This document shows, one piece after another, positions 34,161 through 46,770 of a DNA stretch of 64,000 nucleotides. Position 1 is the stretch's first letter, and every line of letters starts with the position of its first letter. The DNA comes from Micropterix aruncella (lineage: Eukaryota; Arthropoda; Insecta; Lepidoptera; Micropterigidae): positions 21,160,773 through 21,224,772 of the forward strand of contig OX155961.1 of assembly GCA_944548615.1 (NCBI GenBank), read 5' to 3'. Position numbers and translations under genes: made by a program. The notes below the pieces were generated by a model. That model ran no database searches and was not told where the DNA came from. It worked only from the letters and a program-made list of their open reading frames with translations.

Positions 34161-34836
34161 TAGGGGAGGGTGGGGCAAGATGGGCTAGGGAGGCAAGACG
34201 AGCACCCGTGTTTTCTACCTAACCAAATACGTTAGCAACAGGAAATAACTTGCGTTTGACGCGTCTTTGCGCCGCGCCTCAGTTGCCCGAATACAGACAC
34301 AGGAGAAGGGCGCGTCGCCGAGCTTCAGTGAAAAAACTAGATTTATGTAAGTTTGTTATTATATACTTTTACATCTTCACACAGTGAAGATGAAATTGCA
34401 AATACTCCATGCTTATATTGCAACGGTCATTACCTCGATTCAGAGGAGGGATGGATAAGTTGTTTGGTTTGTCAAAAATGGGCACATTGTAGTAGCGCGG
34501 GTGTTGACGATGATGACGCTGAAGTGACTCACGTCTGCAGATTATGCGCACCAGACGAATAGAAAATAGAAGCTGCAATCAAAATATATAGCCCATCTTA
34601 CCCCATGGGACTAGCCCTTCTTGCCCCACCTATGGGGTAAGACCGCCATTTTGACATTTTTTTGTATTTTTATTATTTTAATATTTTTGTGAGACGTAAT
34701 TATTCCTGTTAAATGTAAGTTTGTAGTCTGATTACCAAAGGATGTTAAATTAAAGTTTTTGAATTATTAATAATAAAAACTCGCGTTTTACTCATTGCCC
34801 AAACTTAAGTAGCCCGTCTTGCCCCACCCTCCCCTA
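34161..34836 (+). mobile_element. Non-autonomous pogo/Tc1-mariner-like element
   Basis: Left TAGGGGAGGGTGGGGCAAGA (34161-34180) and right end complementary to it over 27 bases (34810-34836), one mismatch; TA at each outer edge fits a TA target duplication. 676 bp including TA. Inside, 34580-34650 holds further copies of the (T)TGCCCCA / GGGTAAG motif. It keeps only the 3' end of a transposase (next entry). Confidence 0.85.
34385..34562 (+). pseudogene. Residual transposase C-terminal zinc-finger segment
   Basis: The frame to the TAG at 34560-34562 reads CLYCNGHYLDSEEGWISC, then CQKWAHCSSAG and HVCRLCAPDE. Paired Cys with an intervening W.C..C..W.H pattern matches the PHD-like finger found at the C-terminus of many arthropod pogo/jerky-type DDE transposases. 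A GTAAGT...CACACAG pair just upstream (34347-34384) is only 38 bases apart, so it is not a convincing intron. The DDE domain is absent; this is a stump left by internal deletion. Confidence 0.65.
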
Positions 34837-35000
34837 AGTATGCTTTAATTCGAGGTGTTGTCGTCGGAAGAAGTGACTGGATCGAAGTACGGGGGCTTAT
34901 TGCCGCGGGCGCACGGAGGGATCCAAGAATCGCGAGTAAAGCATCGGTGTGAGTCGCCATCGTTAATCGTTCAGCGGTTGATCGCGGCTGTTGTATGATA

Positions 35001-35480
35001 AGCCGAAGGAGCTAACACGGTGCCCCAGTAAAAAATACACTAAGAGGTATTCAACTCCACCGTCAACACTTATTATTTCATTCGTCTCTCGTCGAAAGGT
35101 CCTATCTGGGCCCATACTATTCAGTGACGTCGGCAAGTGTTTTTCTAATGCGAACTTCCTACTTACTTCATGCCAATGACGTGAAAATGTATACAGTAAG
35201 AAGGAAGAAAGATTGCTTCAACCTGCAGTGGGACCTAGATATGCTAATGCGGTATTGCAATAGGAACTAGCTGGATGTGGCGAAAAGTGTACAAATCTCC
35301 ATCGCTAGGAACACAAGCACGGGTAACTTTGACTATGAGCGCAAAGTGAATTTCGCGATTTCGGTATTGTTTTAGATGACAAGTTGACTGGTTGTTCGGA
35401 TACAGACCAGACCAAGTAAAAAGAAGTAGCACTGGAGCAGCACTGCTTCACTCGATAGCAGAGCCCACCGATACCAACAT
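35001..35480 (+). pseudogene. Decayed non-LTR reverse transcriptase fragment
   Basis: Pieces in several frames read LSGPILFSDVGKCF, then YTVRRKKDCFNLQWDLDMLMRY and FGIVLDDKL. These follow the order LLF...DI, the segment after the YADD box (here YANDVKMY in frame) and G..LD..L of jockey-group enzymes. It resembles the fragment at 10010-10740. Many stops. Confidence 0.5.
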
Positions 35481-35659
35481 CATACATGCTACATATTATA
35501 TTATTCTCCTATAAGGTGGGATGGGGTTGGACGAGGACTGGGTTGCAGTAATGAACGTGGCGAGAGCTGATACAAATATGAGAAAGTTGCGTTTATGTAG
35601 TCACTGACACGACGTACAAATAACTTCTCGAAGACTCTACACCTGGAGCCACCCTGTCG

Positions 35660-36450
35660 ACGGCAATGAAGGGCTTGCATTATAAAAAATGGAGTTCATA
35701 TCATAGTAATCAATACAATATTCCGCAAAAGAGTGAAATATTTCAAGAACTATCCAGGAACAGATATGGCATTGGATCATAATCCTGTCGTTGCTCCCAT
35801 CAGCATTAAATTGATGAAAATTCCTAAAAAACCAAGCTTTGGAAAGCGTAGAAATCTTGGAAAGCCTTAAAAAGCTACAGTCACCATATTCATGACTCGA
35901 TAAAAACAGATGTAATTTTAGACAACTTTATGACTTCATGACATGACAAAATAATAAAGAAATGCTCCTCAAAACAAGGCGCGAATCAAAGCAGCAAAGA
36001 AAAAAAGAATGTCAAAAAAAACATATTTCAAATTAAAACATGATGTCACCAACTTGCACTAACAGATTCGGTAAATGACAGATTCCAAACAACAACTCTA
36101 TCCAAAATTGTTTGATAAAAATAATGAAACTGCTACAGACAATAAAAGTAAACTTGAGATTTGGACAGAGAACAACAAAGAGCTTTTCCGCAATCAGAGA
36201 CCAACGCACTACAATGCACCGTTTGATGATTCGGGACAAGAAATCTTAAAATCAGAGCTAAAGAATGTGTCCGGATATCCAGCTATCTATATAAGGCAAA
36301 GCTCCGAATCGGATATAGCTGGCAAAGCCCTGGACCAGTAAGCTGCTGAAATTGGTCGACGATGGTGCACTCTATTCAATGTTAGCTCTATTTTACAAAA
36401 TCTATAATACCGGTATTACACCCACGAAGTGGCTCCTCGCCGCCTTAATA
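35660..36450 (+). pseudogene. Decayed RTE/BovB-like endonuclease-RT fragment
   Basis: Around 35760-35850 a frame reads GTDMALDHNPVVAPISIKL, the GADxxSDHxLV..K...KLK end of RTE-group endonucleases with the catalytic His kept and the preceding Ser changed to Leu. 36075-36341 is an acidic linker-like frame. 36330-36450 reads LLKLVDDGALYSMLALFYKI and then TPTKWLLAALI, the start of RTE RT (ML..GG..L...L..LFN.I.....P..W). Frames differ and stops intervene. Confidence 0.55.
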
Positions 36451-36583
36451 AGTGTACTAGTATTCTACTAATAAGTTGATTAGATTTTAAAATAAATTTA
36501 AAGATCTATGTCATAAGAATCGCATCTTTAGATTTTATGGATTTTATCGTCTTTTCTGAAATACGACAATAGCTTTATCATTT

Positions 36584-37345
36584 ATACTAATATTATAAAG
36601 AAGTAATGTTTATAAGTTTGTATGTAGGGGCTAATCTCCGTAACTAGTCATCCGATTTCAAAAATTCTTTCACAAATGGAAAGCTGCATTATCGACAAGG
36701 GCTATGGGATATATTTTATTGTGAAAAGTATTGGTTTTCAATATGAAAGCATGATATTGTAAATCAAGTCGGAGAGAAATGAGCTGGCGAGTTGCTTTAT
36801 CGGCGTGCGCTGACGAAACTATTCGATATATGTAGACCAAAAACATCCGCTTCAAAAAGATCTATAAAAAAGACGGCGACATCATATACCTAACTTTTAT
36901 ATTTAAGCTACAATAGCTGCTTTTATGTCTTAAAAATAAGTAGGCAGTGTATGTTGAAAACATTAGCAATGAAATAAGAATCCTTTTCAAAATAAATTGA
37001 TACTTCATCACGGGAGTTAAATAAGAATAAAATCAGCCATTCCCTGAAGTTCTTTGGGTGGTTAGTTTTAGAGATATTATGAAATTAGCAACGCCTGCAA
37101 GCACCTTGAAGTACCTAGCGGGCGGCGGTGGCTGCTGGCCCAGTAGGGTCAGCGTTCAGCGGAAGGCGGCGGGTGGCGAGGAACAAGACGCATACGTCTA
37201 CGAGATAGGTAGCGTGCATCTGAGTGGGGACTTCTTGCACTATATATCTAAAGGTAGCGTCTAAAAAGGGAAATAACGCCACCCTACTTAAATTAACAAA
37301 TCGATTCGAAACTTTACGCGAAGCAAAGCCGCGGGCAACAGCTAG
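36584..37345 (+). mobile_element. Helitron-like element, homologous to 15948-16657
   Basis: Starts TACTAATATTATAAAGAAG and ends AAGCCGCGGGCAACAGCTAG followed by T. CGCG/CGCG can pair just before the end. Shared interior blocks with 15948-16657 include ATATTTAAG(C/T) and the TCCGATTT-CAAAAATT region. A GC-rich stretch (37085-37200) is unique to this copy. Confidence 0.65.
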
Positions 37346-37783
37346 TTATATAATATTTTCATTGTGACGATATTAACCACACGATCTTCGACCCGTTCAG
37401 TATTATTCATAAGAACGTCCACACACTCATGAAATGAATGAAATGAAATGAAAAACTCTTTATTGGACGATTAAAAGAAGGTACAATGGAGGACGTATTG
37501 CTACATAACAATATCTTCCAGTCAACCAACATGCTGATGTGAAAAGAAGGGTAAGCGAAAGTTAAAGTACAATAAGATACAATAAAATATAAAATGAAAT
37601 TTTAAATTACAGCAAATATTATGCATTGTATGCGTATCTAAAGCCAAAGTCATATAAATAAATATTTTATATATTTATCTACATATATAAACAAATGCAT
37701 ATATACATACATATATTATCTGTAAATTAAACTGCCAAAACAAGGTAAGGGATAACGAAAAGGTTAGAATTTATAGTTCATAT

Positions 37784-40650
37784 TTATTGTGAAAGGAAGT
37801 GCTTTTTCAATGATTGTTTAAATGTGGACAGCGAGCTAGCGCCGCTAATTGTTAGAGGAAGCTTATTCCACAGTCGAGCTGCATGTACGGAGAAGGAGTA
37901 TGAAAAATAGTTGGTTTTATGTTTTGTGATACGTAGAGTATTATTCTGACATGAACGAATTGGGAGACCATGATTTTCTAACTCGGTAAAAGCCTCGTTG
38001 AGGTAGGTGGGAGATGTAGGATTGTGTAGGATATTATACAGTAGTAAAAGAATATGCAAATTTCTCCGGTCCCGTATCCGAAACCATTGCAGTTTTACTC
38101 GGTACTCGGAAACATGGTCATACTTCCGCAGATTGAAAATGTACCTTATGCAAACGTTCTGCAGACGCTCAAGCTTATCCAGTTTGATCTCGGTGAGGTC
38201 CAGATATGCGACATCGGTATAATCTAGCAAAGGCAGTAGCAAACTTTGAGCTATGGTCTGCTTAGTGCTTACAGGGAGGTATCTCTGCAACCGTCGAAGG
38301 CTATGATAGCCATTATAGATTCGCCTGCTTACTACATTGATTTGTGATTGCCAAGAAAGAGTCTCGTACACGAGTATGCCTAGATTCTTAACGACTTTAG
38401 AGTACCCAATGACGTTGCCCTCGATTTCTACTTGTTGGAGGGACGACAGAGAAAGAGGAGACAATAATTGTTGAGAGCCAATTACAATCGATTAGGTCTT
38501 AGTGGCATTTAAGACAATACCATGACTTTTAGCACAAGAAGATACATGGGCAAGAGCCGAGTTCATATCGAGTATGGCAGAGTCAATATCGTCCGGTTTT
38601 GTGTGAATATCGACTTGAAGGTCATCAGCATAAAGGTGATACGAGGTGGTAAGATTCTCGGTAATAGGGCTGTTAAATATAGAGAAGAGAAGAGGGAAAG
38701 GACTCCTCCCTGGGGTACACCGGCATGGAGGTCGATCAGATCGTATCGTAACACACTACCAGTGACCCTTCAGGTAAGAGTCAAACCACATTACTGCATC
38801 ATCTGAGATGTTAAGAGAGCGCAGCCGATCTTACAAAAGATCAAAATCGACCGTATTACTTAAATGCGCTACTGAAATCTAAGAGTGTGAGAATTGTGAG
38901 TTTTCTATCATCCATAGGACATCTAATGTCATCAGTGACTTTGACTAGAGCTGAGGTAGTGCTGTGACCAGGGCGAAAACCGGACTGGAGAGAATTAAGT
39001 AATCTATGAGAGACTAGAAAGTGTTTCAGTTGGATATATGAGACGTGTTCTATAAGCTTCGAGAAAATAAGCAATATAGAAATTGGCCTACAGTCTTTGG
39101 GCAGTAGAGGTGAAGAAGTCTTAGGTAAGGCTATAATAAAAGCCTGTTTCCAAAGTGTAGGGAAGCTACGGTTTATGAAAGAGAAATTAATCACGTGAGT
39201 GAGAACTGCAAGAATTGGGCTGATTAGTGCGATATTTAAATTGTCGTTTAATGTTATGAATGAATGTTGCTTTAATCAATGGGTTAATGCTTGCCGGTGG
39301 GATGGCAAAGTGGGAATTCAGAGCATTGAGATCAACATCCAGGATATTAGAGCTATTTCTAGACTTTCCCACACCAATGGACTTAAGAAACTTCCAGGTG
39401 TTCTTGGGAGTAGAGTTTACCAAAGTCCTTTATATGTAGGACTTTTTGGCACTTCTGCACAATTGGTTACATCGATTTCTCTGTAATTTATAAGCTTTCC
39501 ATAGTTCATCTGTTTTTTGCCGTTTAAATTTGATTTTAATTCTGTCGCGCTTCGCCATTGCCTGCTTTATATCCTCGGTTAGCCAGGGACATGAAGGGTG
39601 CTTGACTTTGATCGTCTTTAGCGGAGCATGCTTGTCGTACAATTGCAAAAGGAGCCGATTGAGATAGTCAACTTTTTCGTTGATTGTACTTGTCTCTCAA
39701 CGTCGGACCACTCCGTGTTCCAGGCGTCCTGCAGAAGGTTTCCATAGTCAATTGCTTTCATATCGCGGATTCGAAGAATTTGTGGAGGTGGTTTGGGTAA
39801 AAACGTACCTTATAACCAATGTAAAGGAGATCGTGGTGAGAAAACCCAGAAGCTGTGCATTGTCCGTGGCCTCATATCCGATCAGGAGAAGACGTTATAA
39901 TTAAATCAAGAAGACTACTAGAGGTTTTATCGTGATGTGTGGCCTGTAATGGTGCAATATTCAGATTAAGAGACGTAACAATGTGATTAAGGTTTTGTGA
40001 CCCTATTATTTTTCAAAAGGCAAGTGTTGAAATCTCCCATAATGGTAGCATGTTTATAATGGGGGTGAAAGGCTTTTAAGGGTGGATTCAAATTCTTGAA
40101 AGTAATTTATTTGAGGCGGACAATACATTACAGCGAGAAGGAGCGAACTAAACAATAGTTGCACTTCTAGGAAAATAAATTCAGGACGGCCCCTGCACGT
40201 GGACGGAGATTGTAAAAGTACTTTTTATCTAAGATCACTTCTTAAATAAACTCCCACGCCTCCACACCTCCATCCAACTCTGTCATTCCGTGTCAGCGTG
40301 TATCCGGGCAGAGGGTAACGGTGTGATACGAGTGTGGGCTTGAGCACCGTTTGAGCAATGTGAGGCTTGAGCATGGTTTCACTAATAAGCAGAGCCTGCA
40401 GGTTTAGTCCTGAGAAAGTGGTTAACAAGTCTTAATAATGGCTTGGGATACTCTGCGCATTAATGTGACACGCATTAAAAACGTTTTTGCGTGGAGACAG
40501 AAGTGGACCCAATGTTTCGTTAAGTGAACGTTCTATCATTGAAGTAGAGTCACTGTGCTCAGACACACCTGAAAGCAGAAATTCATTGAAAAAGTTAGAG
40601 AAGGGTTTGAGGAGACTATTTGTAGGGAATGGCGGCAGTGACATAAACAT
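37784..40650 (-). pseudogene. Element B ORF2: endonuclease-reverse transcriptase, broken
   Basis: From high to low coordinate: NVFNACHINAQSIPSHY (endonuclease start, about 40485), ALLISETMLKP with the catalytic Glu (about 40380), GVGVYLRSD, then a poorly open stretch. HPSCPWLTEDIKQAMAKRD and RSAKKSYI (39600-39430) are the linker. DCRPISILLIFSKLIE and LQSGFRPGHSTTSALVKV (about 39100-38950) are RT fingers, LLDFSSAFK carries the first RT Asp, and GVPQGGVLS lies at about 38715. The YADD region reads out of frame near 38620. A 226-codon thumb/C-terminal frame (38464-37784) ends NKLPLTISGASSLSTFKQSL. At least five frame changes. Confidence 0.82.
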
Positions 40651-40999
40651 GATTTATATTAAGTAAAAGGAAACAAATACATAAATAATAAAATAAAAAT
40701 AGGAAGAACAAAATGACAGATTTGGTGCGAGAGCACTTACATTTTTTACGTGACAGTGAGCATAAACATCCTTCCTTAGTATTTAATCTATTTATAAAAT
40801 AGTAATGCAGTAATATATGCATCTTGAGATAAAAATATAGAATAATACTAATTACAGAGAAATAAACAGGATCGATAAACTCAAAAATAGGAAAATCATA
40901 GCAATGCACACAAAAATTTAAAGGTGATATAGGGCAGGCATATGAATTAAACGGAAAGCCGTTACAGTTAGGTAATAGATGATTACCTAATTTGTGACA

Positions 41000-41428
41000 G
41001 AATATTATCGTTTTTGATATGAAAAGTTCTGCCATTTTCTTGCTTTTTAAGAAAAATTGACGATTCTTTGTCCAGCAATATGTATAGTTGTTTTCTTTTA
41101 CAAAAAAAATTCATTAGCATTTGAATGTGTTTTGCTCTATTTGTTAATGCTCAGATATGTATGCCGGTCGTGACTCTCCTTTTATTTTGAAGTGAGACGT
41201 GTTTAGCTTGCTACTATTGCTTTTACATCTTATATTGAAAGATTTGGACGATTTATAGAAGTTGTCACGATGTTCTTGGCTGTTAAATTTTACAATAACA
41301 CATGGCAGAGTCTTTTTAGATGTGTTGGGCTGTCGTCGAATATGGAGGATTTGACTAAAATCCATTTTATGACTGATGACGTTGCCAATATCCGATATGC
41401 ATTGGTTCAGGTTCTCCTGCGGTGTCAT
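41000..41428 (-). pseudogene. Element B ORF1 C-terminal remnant
   Basis: Reads LHIRRQPNTSKKTLPCVIVKF and RDNFYKSSKSF, then after a stop a shifted frame continues NNYTYCWTKN and IFLKKQENGR. This matches the RR.......P.VIVKF...R..FY...K and K....Y.W.KNG.IFLR order of ORF1 C-terminal domains in insect LINEs and in ORF1-like host-annotated proteins. The N-terminus is not present. Confidence 0.6.
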
Positions 41429-41501
41429 CTGTATAAAATATTATAGTTCTATATATAGTGAACAATAATCACTATCGTTCAAAGGACACGTCGTGCCTAC
41501 T

Positions 41502-42479
41502 TTATTTATTTATTTATTTATTTATTTAGTAGTAACACATCTAGTAAAAAGTTAATGTCATATTTGATTAAGATGTTAGCAAGAAATTGATGCGACATTA
41601 TTTTTATGATTGACACAGTCGCCTAACTAGGCCTAGGCCTGTTCTAAGGCAGACTTTTAATGATGATATTAAGTGTGCACTGTCAACTTAATCTATAATT
41701 AGTACTTATTTTTAAAACTACAAATATTTACGCATATACAAATATGGATAGATACTTATATACATCTATAGATAAAATATATATCCATGTATGCACACAT
41801 ACACATACATATATTTATACGAAAATAATAATAAAACCAAAATAAATAAAATAAAAACTAAAATAATATACATATATAAATCAATTACATATTGATATGA
41901 CGCTCACATACCTATAATAGTCATTTAAAATTATCATGGAAAAACTAAATACTAAGTACTAAATACTATCATTCAAAATACAACAGTCAACATCTTCCCT
42001 AAACCGTCCCTACCCACCTCCAACAACCAATCCGTTAGAGATTTTTTAAAAGTGGATGTGTTCTCACTACTTTTAATTGCGTCGGGAAGATTGTTATACA
42101 TTCTAGGGCCAATGAACGTGAAATGGCGCTGGCCAAATGTTGTGTAAGATCTTGGCACCAACATATCACCAGTTCTTGTTGCTCTCGTCTTTCCAACTCG
42201 TTGATTATAAGGTGTCATTTTATTTTTAGTATATATTAGGGCCATGCGAACATAAAGCTGTCTTACATCCAAAACCCCGGACTGGATGTAAAGAGTGTCT
42301 GACGGAAATCGATATGGTTTACGTGCGATTATTTTTAAAATACATTTTTGCGCTACTTCTAGAGGGTGTAGAGTGGACCTTGTACAACCGCCCCATCCTA
42401 TAATACCATAGCATAGTATTGACTGACACAATGCATAGTAGGTGTAAGGTAAGGCCATTGATTTTATAGATAAAATCAA
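41502..42479 (-). mobile_element. 5'-truncated non-LTR retrotransposon C, minus strand, with TAAA tail
   Basis: A 168-codon RT C-terminal frame (42479-41973) is followed by an AT-rich 3' region with CATA-type repeats (41750-41820) and a (TAAA)n tail at 41527-41502. The coding part reads ALCQSILCYGIIGWGGCTR, SGVLDVRQLYVRMALIY and TTFGQRHFTFIGPRMYNNLP. This is the C-terminal module shared with the 50968-53796 frame and the 60140-60560 fragment. It is truncated upstream of the C-terminal domain at about 42480. Confidence 0.8.
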
Positions 42480-44479
42480 TGGTAAAGCTAAGGTAAGGTA
42501 ATATGGTACGACATCATTGAGAGTTCCACAAAATTCACCTTATCAAAAAAAAAGCAACACTTACTCGTTAATGAAATGCAGATGTCCACAATTTTGAAAT
42601 AATGAGTGAAACATCCTACATATAGAATAACTCGCATAATTAGAAGAAAGGGGTGTCACAAAACAAGTGGAGTGGACGCAGTAACGCAATGCGCCACCCC
42701 CTGTGCATCCTCTTCACTACCGTCTATTCTTAAGTCAACTCAAACGGAAGAGGTTTCAATATTGTGAATTTTTCAGAAGGCGAAAAAAGTTGGTAATAGT
42801 TTCAAAATATTCCGAGACATCTACCTATAATATATTGCTTACGGATAAAAGTTCCAAAGAGAAAAGTTTTACTTTGGGTTTTGCCGTTGTTGGTGAAACA
42901 TAAATTATTTCATTTTCCGTTTTGACTTTTGTAGACTGGCTTTTTATGGAGCGTCATACATATTGTGCGCAGTGGTGAGGGGGACGCTACAACCCAAATG
43001 AGTATTCTACATAATTAATAACAATGTTATTATTCACTTTAATCACTTATTAATCGCTTTACTAAATCAAGCCATCAATTTAAGCCTGGAAACGTAGATA
43101 CAATGCTATCATTTTTTACCAAACCAAAAAGCGCATCCGTAACTCCCCTAGTAAGTAGTTACCTACTTGAGTTATTTACTCGTAGCAAAGTGTAGTTAAG
43201 CATTTACTTATTGTGGCGGAATTTATTTATCAAGCCACCGGCAGCGGACCTCCGTAATTTGAGTTACTGTCGATGACTATGCGTCCAGTCAAGGGGGGAA
43301 ACACGATGAGCACGAGGCTCGTTGCGCTGTTTCCAGGCGTAAGATGGCGGCGAATTTTAAGGTGTCGGCTGTTGTGACGAGAGTTGAGAAAGTCAGAGCC
43401 AAACGGCTTTAAATCTCTCCGATAACGCGGTCACCGTCAACGTCGGATGGAATGGAAGTGCGGAGTCCCCGGAGAGTTCAATCAAAATAAAAAGCAGCAG
43501 CTTACCGTGATACCGTAAAGACAATTTAATTAAATATTACAAATAATTACTGTAAAGACACTTCATCCTACGATTGTCTATTTTTCTTTTTACTTTAATA
43601 CGTAGGTTTCTTTTGTTATTTTATTTCTAATATAGATTTTTGTACGCTTACTTCACCTATTTTATTATGACACCATTTAAAAGATTTTAACAAAATATTG
43701 TATACACTATGGGCAACTAAATTTTTGTAAATGGACAAATGATAGCTTTGTTTTTTGTACTATGCAATATCAAAAAGACCGTAAAGTCAAGAGACGAAAC
43801 CAAAAAACTGATGCTTGTGGAGACATAGCTATGAATCAAAGTGGCCTAACTAGGCCTGAGCCTGCTGTAAGGAAGACTTTATTAATTATCATCCCGCTTT
43901 AATAAAGTTACTTAAAGTAAAAGAAAAACTATACTCATAATTAAATATTACAAATAATTTTAATACAAATACGACATAAATAAATTAGAAAAAAATATAA
44001 GTGATTATTTTAACTCACCTCTTTTAGTATTACTCTGTTTATGTACTGTCCTTGTTAACAACTGTTTTCATTAGTTAATTGTATTAATTACTTACTGCAA
44101 TATTCATCTTTTACATTTAAAATTGATTCGTTTTTATTAAATTGTGATTACATTTTTATTTTATTTTTTCTCGATATTTTTATTACTGCTGCGATTATTA
44201 TATTAATAAGATTATAATTCTATACAATAAAACATTGTACACCTAACTGATAAACTGCGTCGATCTAGATATACCTTAACATGTGTTCGATGCACATGCA
44301 GTTGTCAATAAAATATTTATCTATCTAAATTGGTATGTAGTCGTTAGAAAAGAACGACCAGATAGGCAATTTGATAGCAAAGGCAATAAAATATACTTAT
44401 CAAAACGGGACTAAAACATCGACCCTGGTAAGAGAGAAACGTGACCGACCAATCACTACGAGGCTACACTGAACATTCG
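42480..44479. other. No supported gene
   Basis: Mostly AT-rich. GC-richer stretch at 43250-43480 without a domain. 43830-43890 (GGCCTAACTAGGCCTGAGCC) resembles 41617-41650, so it is probably a scrap of the 3' region of element C's family. Confidence 0.5.
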
Positions 44480-44945
44480 ATTGTTGCTGGAGACCACGGA
44501 GGTGATTCGATTACTCGCCTCTTCTGTTCTAGTTATGGTACTGAAGGTAAACCAGGCGAAAGCCGCGTACCTGCCTATAATTATGAAAGCATTATATTGT
44601 GATTATGTCCGCAGTGCTACGGAATATGCGTGCTGCTTATGGAGTCTATATTGTGGAGGATGAACTACCGGGAACACCTGGTATTTAAAACGTACGAGGA
44701 AGCCTAAAATATCACAACCTTGCAAGACTGCCGCACAGTAGCCGACATGGCATTGCTGTACGACATCGTTTACAACCACTTGGGCAATTGCAACATTATC
44801 ATTAGTGAGCGTATGGGCGCCTCGAAAAAAGTAGGTACGTTTCATGCACCAAGGTGCAATAAAAGCCATGGACAAAATTAGCCGTATTATGGACACTTAT
44901 AATGGGTTCGGTAACACTGACGATGATATTTTATCTGTTTCGTAA
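44480..44945 (+). pseudogene. Decayed non-LTR RT C-terminal fragment
   Basis: Reads IIMKALYCDYVRSATEYACC, then LWSLY, matching the ...ALY.SYVRS.LEYG..VWSP motif after the palm of jockey-group RTs (Gly replaced by Ala). Further pieces in other frames read MALLYDIVYNHLGNCNII and ASKKVGTFHAPRCNK. Stops and shifts throughout; the 5' part is absent. Confidence 0.55.
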
Positions 44946-46179
44946 AAACACAATTTATTAGTGAAATACGTGAAAATGTATAATTCATTATTATGTCACC
45001 TAGTACCTACTTAACCTCCCATTCCAGCCCCTCCTCCCTCCATATATTTTATTGCATTTTAAATATGTATTTATTTCCATTATAATAATTACGACATATA
45101 CTCAGTTTATCACTTACATTCTATAATAATACGCATTTAATAATAATTGGTAACTCGATGGATATTTCGTGGCCTACCTATTTTTACTTGTAAATGTCAT
45201 TTGTTTTGATAGTTGTAAAAAACATGTAATAAAATAACATAATATTCCGTAGATAAACTGGGATCAGAAAGTTTCTGTATCAAAGAAACTGGGATCAGAA
45301 ATGAGAGTTGCCGGTCGCACTATAAAGTCATTTGCTGCCATTCTGTAATGCTAAACAGGCGAATTGATTTTCTTAATCACAAACGCACAAATAGGACGCT
45401 TCAACGTCCATAACGTAGTCTCGTTGGTATATAATTGTTTGTGAGATCGTTTACACAGCAGTGCGATTCGAAAAAAGCAATTCGTCTTACAGAATAAGCC
45501 TCACAGAATATCAAACGCCTTACAAAATAACTGTAAATGTTTGCTATAAGTTAGGTTAAGGAAATAGCCACAAAAGACGAAGCGAAGTATTTTAGTTTTA
45601 GTATTTTCCTTTAGTACCCTATATTATTAATTTCCACTTTAGTTACTAGCGAGGATTCAAATTTCCTTACGACGCGTTTTCTTTCAGATCTTTTGAAAGT
45701 CTCGAACGGTTAGGTAATACGTAGTTACAGAGAACAAGTAGGTAGGTAATGCCTATGTAATGAGAAATGAATGTCTATTGTAGAACAATTTTCTCACATA
45801 ATTTTATTGTTGTGGATGCAATAACTAATGGAATGCATAACTAATGGATGCAATAACTAATGGAAAACAATTTCCTAACTTCAAATACGAAGGTTTACTA
45901 CGCGAGTATCGATTCGGATAATAGCCCTACAAAATGATTATTCGTATGTATGTTTGTAGTTATGCATCTACATTTCGGCGTATTAGATATTTAGATTGTT
46001 ATTTTTGTTTTGCAAAGATCTAACCGGTTTAGTGAACGACGATTGGGATCATAGATAGAAGGTGAAATACCTTAAAGAACAATCCAGAAGCGTATTCGCT
46101 TCTCATCTGCGAGAACCTGACATTTGATAGCCTATGGAGAGAAGGAAGCTTAGAAAATATCGTTATTTTGTTGATTTTG
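44946..46179. other. No supported gene; short direct repeats
   Basis: AT-rich. AAACTGGGATCAGAAA occurs twice (about 45256 and 45288), and an ATAACTAATGGA(T/A) unit occurs about three times at 45820-45863. Nothing else recognisable. Confidence 0.5.
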
Positions 46180-46770
46180 TAGTGTGAAACGAGCGAGGGT
46201 TACGGATAGGTTTTGTTTTCGGTGGCGGGTTCGAAGCGGTGTGTAGAAGCGGGTAGAAGCGGGTGCGCGACCGCGGCGCGTACTTTTGACGAACCGGGTC
46301 ACACGCCAGGCCAGGGCTCGCGTGACGCCTCCCAACGCTGCATCTCGACATTTTTACTCCAATTATTTCCGCAGCACTGCGGAAAGTCGGACGGTTAAGC
46401 GATTCTTTGTTCCGCGCGAGACTCACCTAGTCGCGCGGTGCAAAGTCGCCTGGTGGCGGTCGTCGCGCGGTCGCGGGGCGGTCGCCGCCGCGCAGCTACA
46501 TGACCGCGGGTCGCGTGGGCGGTCGAGCGGCGGTCGTGCGGCGGTCGTGCGGCGGTCGTGCGGTCGCGGGCGGCTCGCCGCAGTGCGCGGACGACGCGAC
46601 GGGGCGCGACGGCTCGGGTGGCGTCTCGGCGAAGGCGCCGCGGCGACTGTGCGCCGCCGGCGGACACCGTTACGTAAGGCGGGCCCCGCGCACGCGCCCC
46701 CTGGCGACCCCCACAAGCCCCCCCCCCCCTCCCCCCTACCGCCCCCCGATCGATGCGGGCCCGTCCAAAC
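46180..46770. other. GC-rich, CpG-dense island
   Basis: Sharp rise in GC over about 600 bases, with GGCGGTCGTGC repeated at about 46525-46562 and C-rich runs near 46715-46745. Long open frames exist on both strands, as expected from low stop density in GC-rich DNA; none shows a domain. It could be a promoter-proximal CpG-rich exon of a host gene or a GC-rich repeat. No splice or expression evidence is visible. Confidence 0.45.

Larger units (their letters stand above)
37429..41430 (-). mobile_element. Degenerate non-LTR retrotransposon B, minus strand
   Basis: On the minus strand: ORF1 remnant (41428-41000), endonuclease (about 40500-39700), RT (39650-37784), AT-rich 3' region, then an AATAAAGAG block and an (ATTTC)n tail at 37452-37430. 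All coding parts are broken by shifts and stops. A 130-bp piece of its RT is also found inside the foldback repeat at 47638-47766. The ORF1 N-terminus is missing. Confidence 0.8.

Noticed and set aside
34347..34384. Possible intron (GTAAGT to CACACAG) in the pogo-like transposase remnant
   Set aside because: Only 38 bases, shorter than insect introns generally splice; more likely a chance pair or deletion scar.
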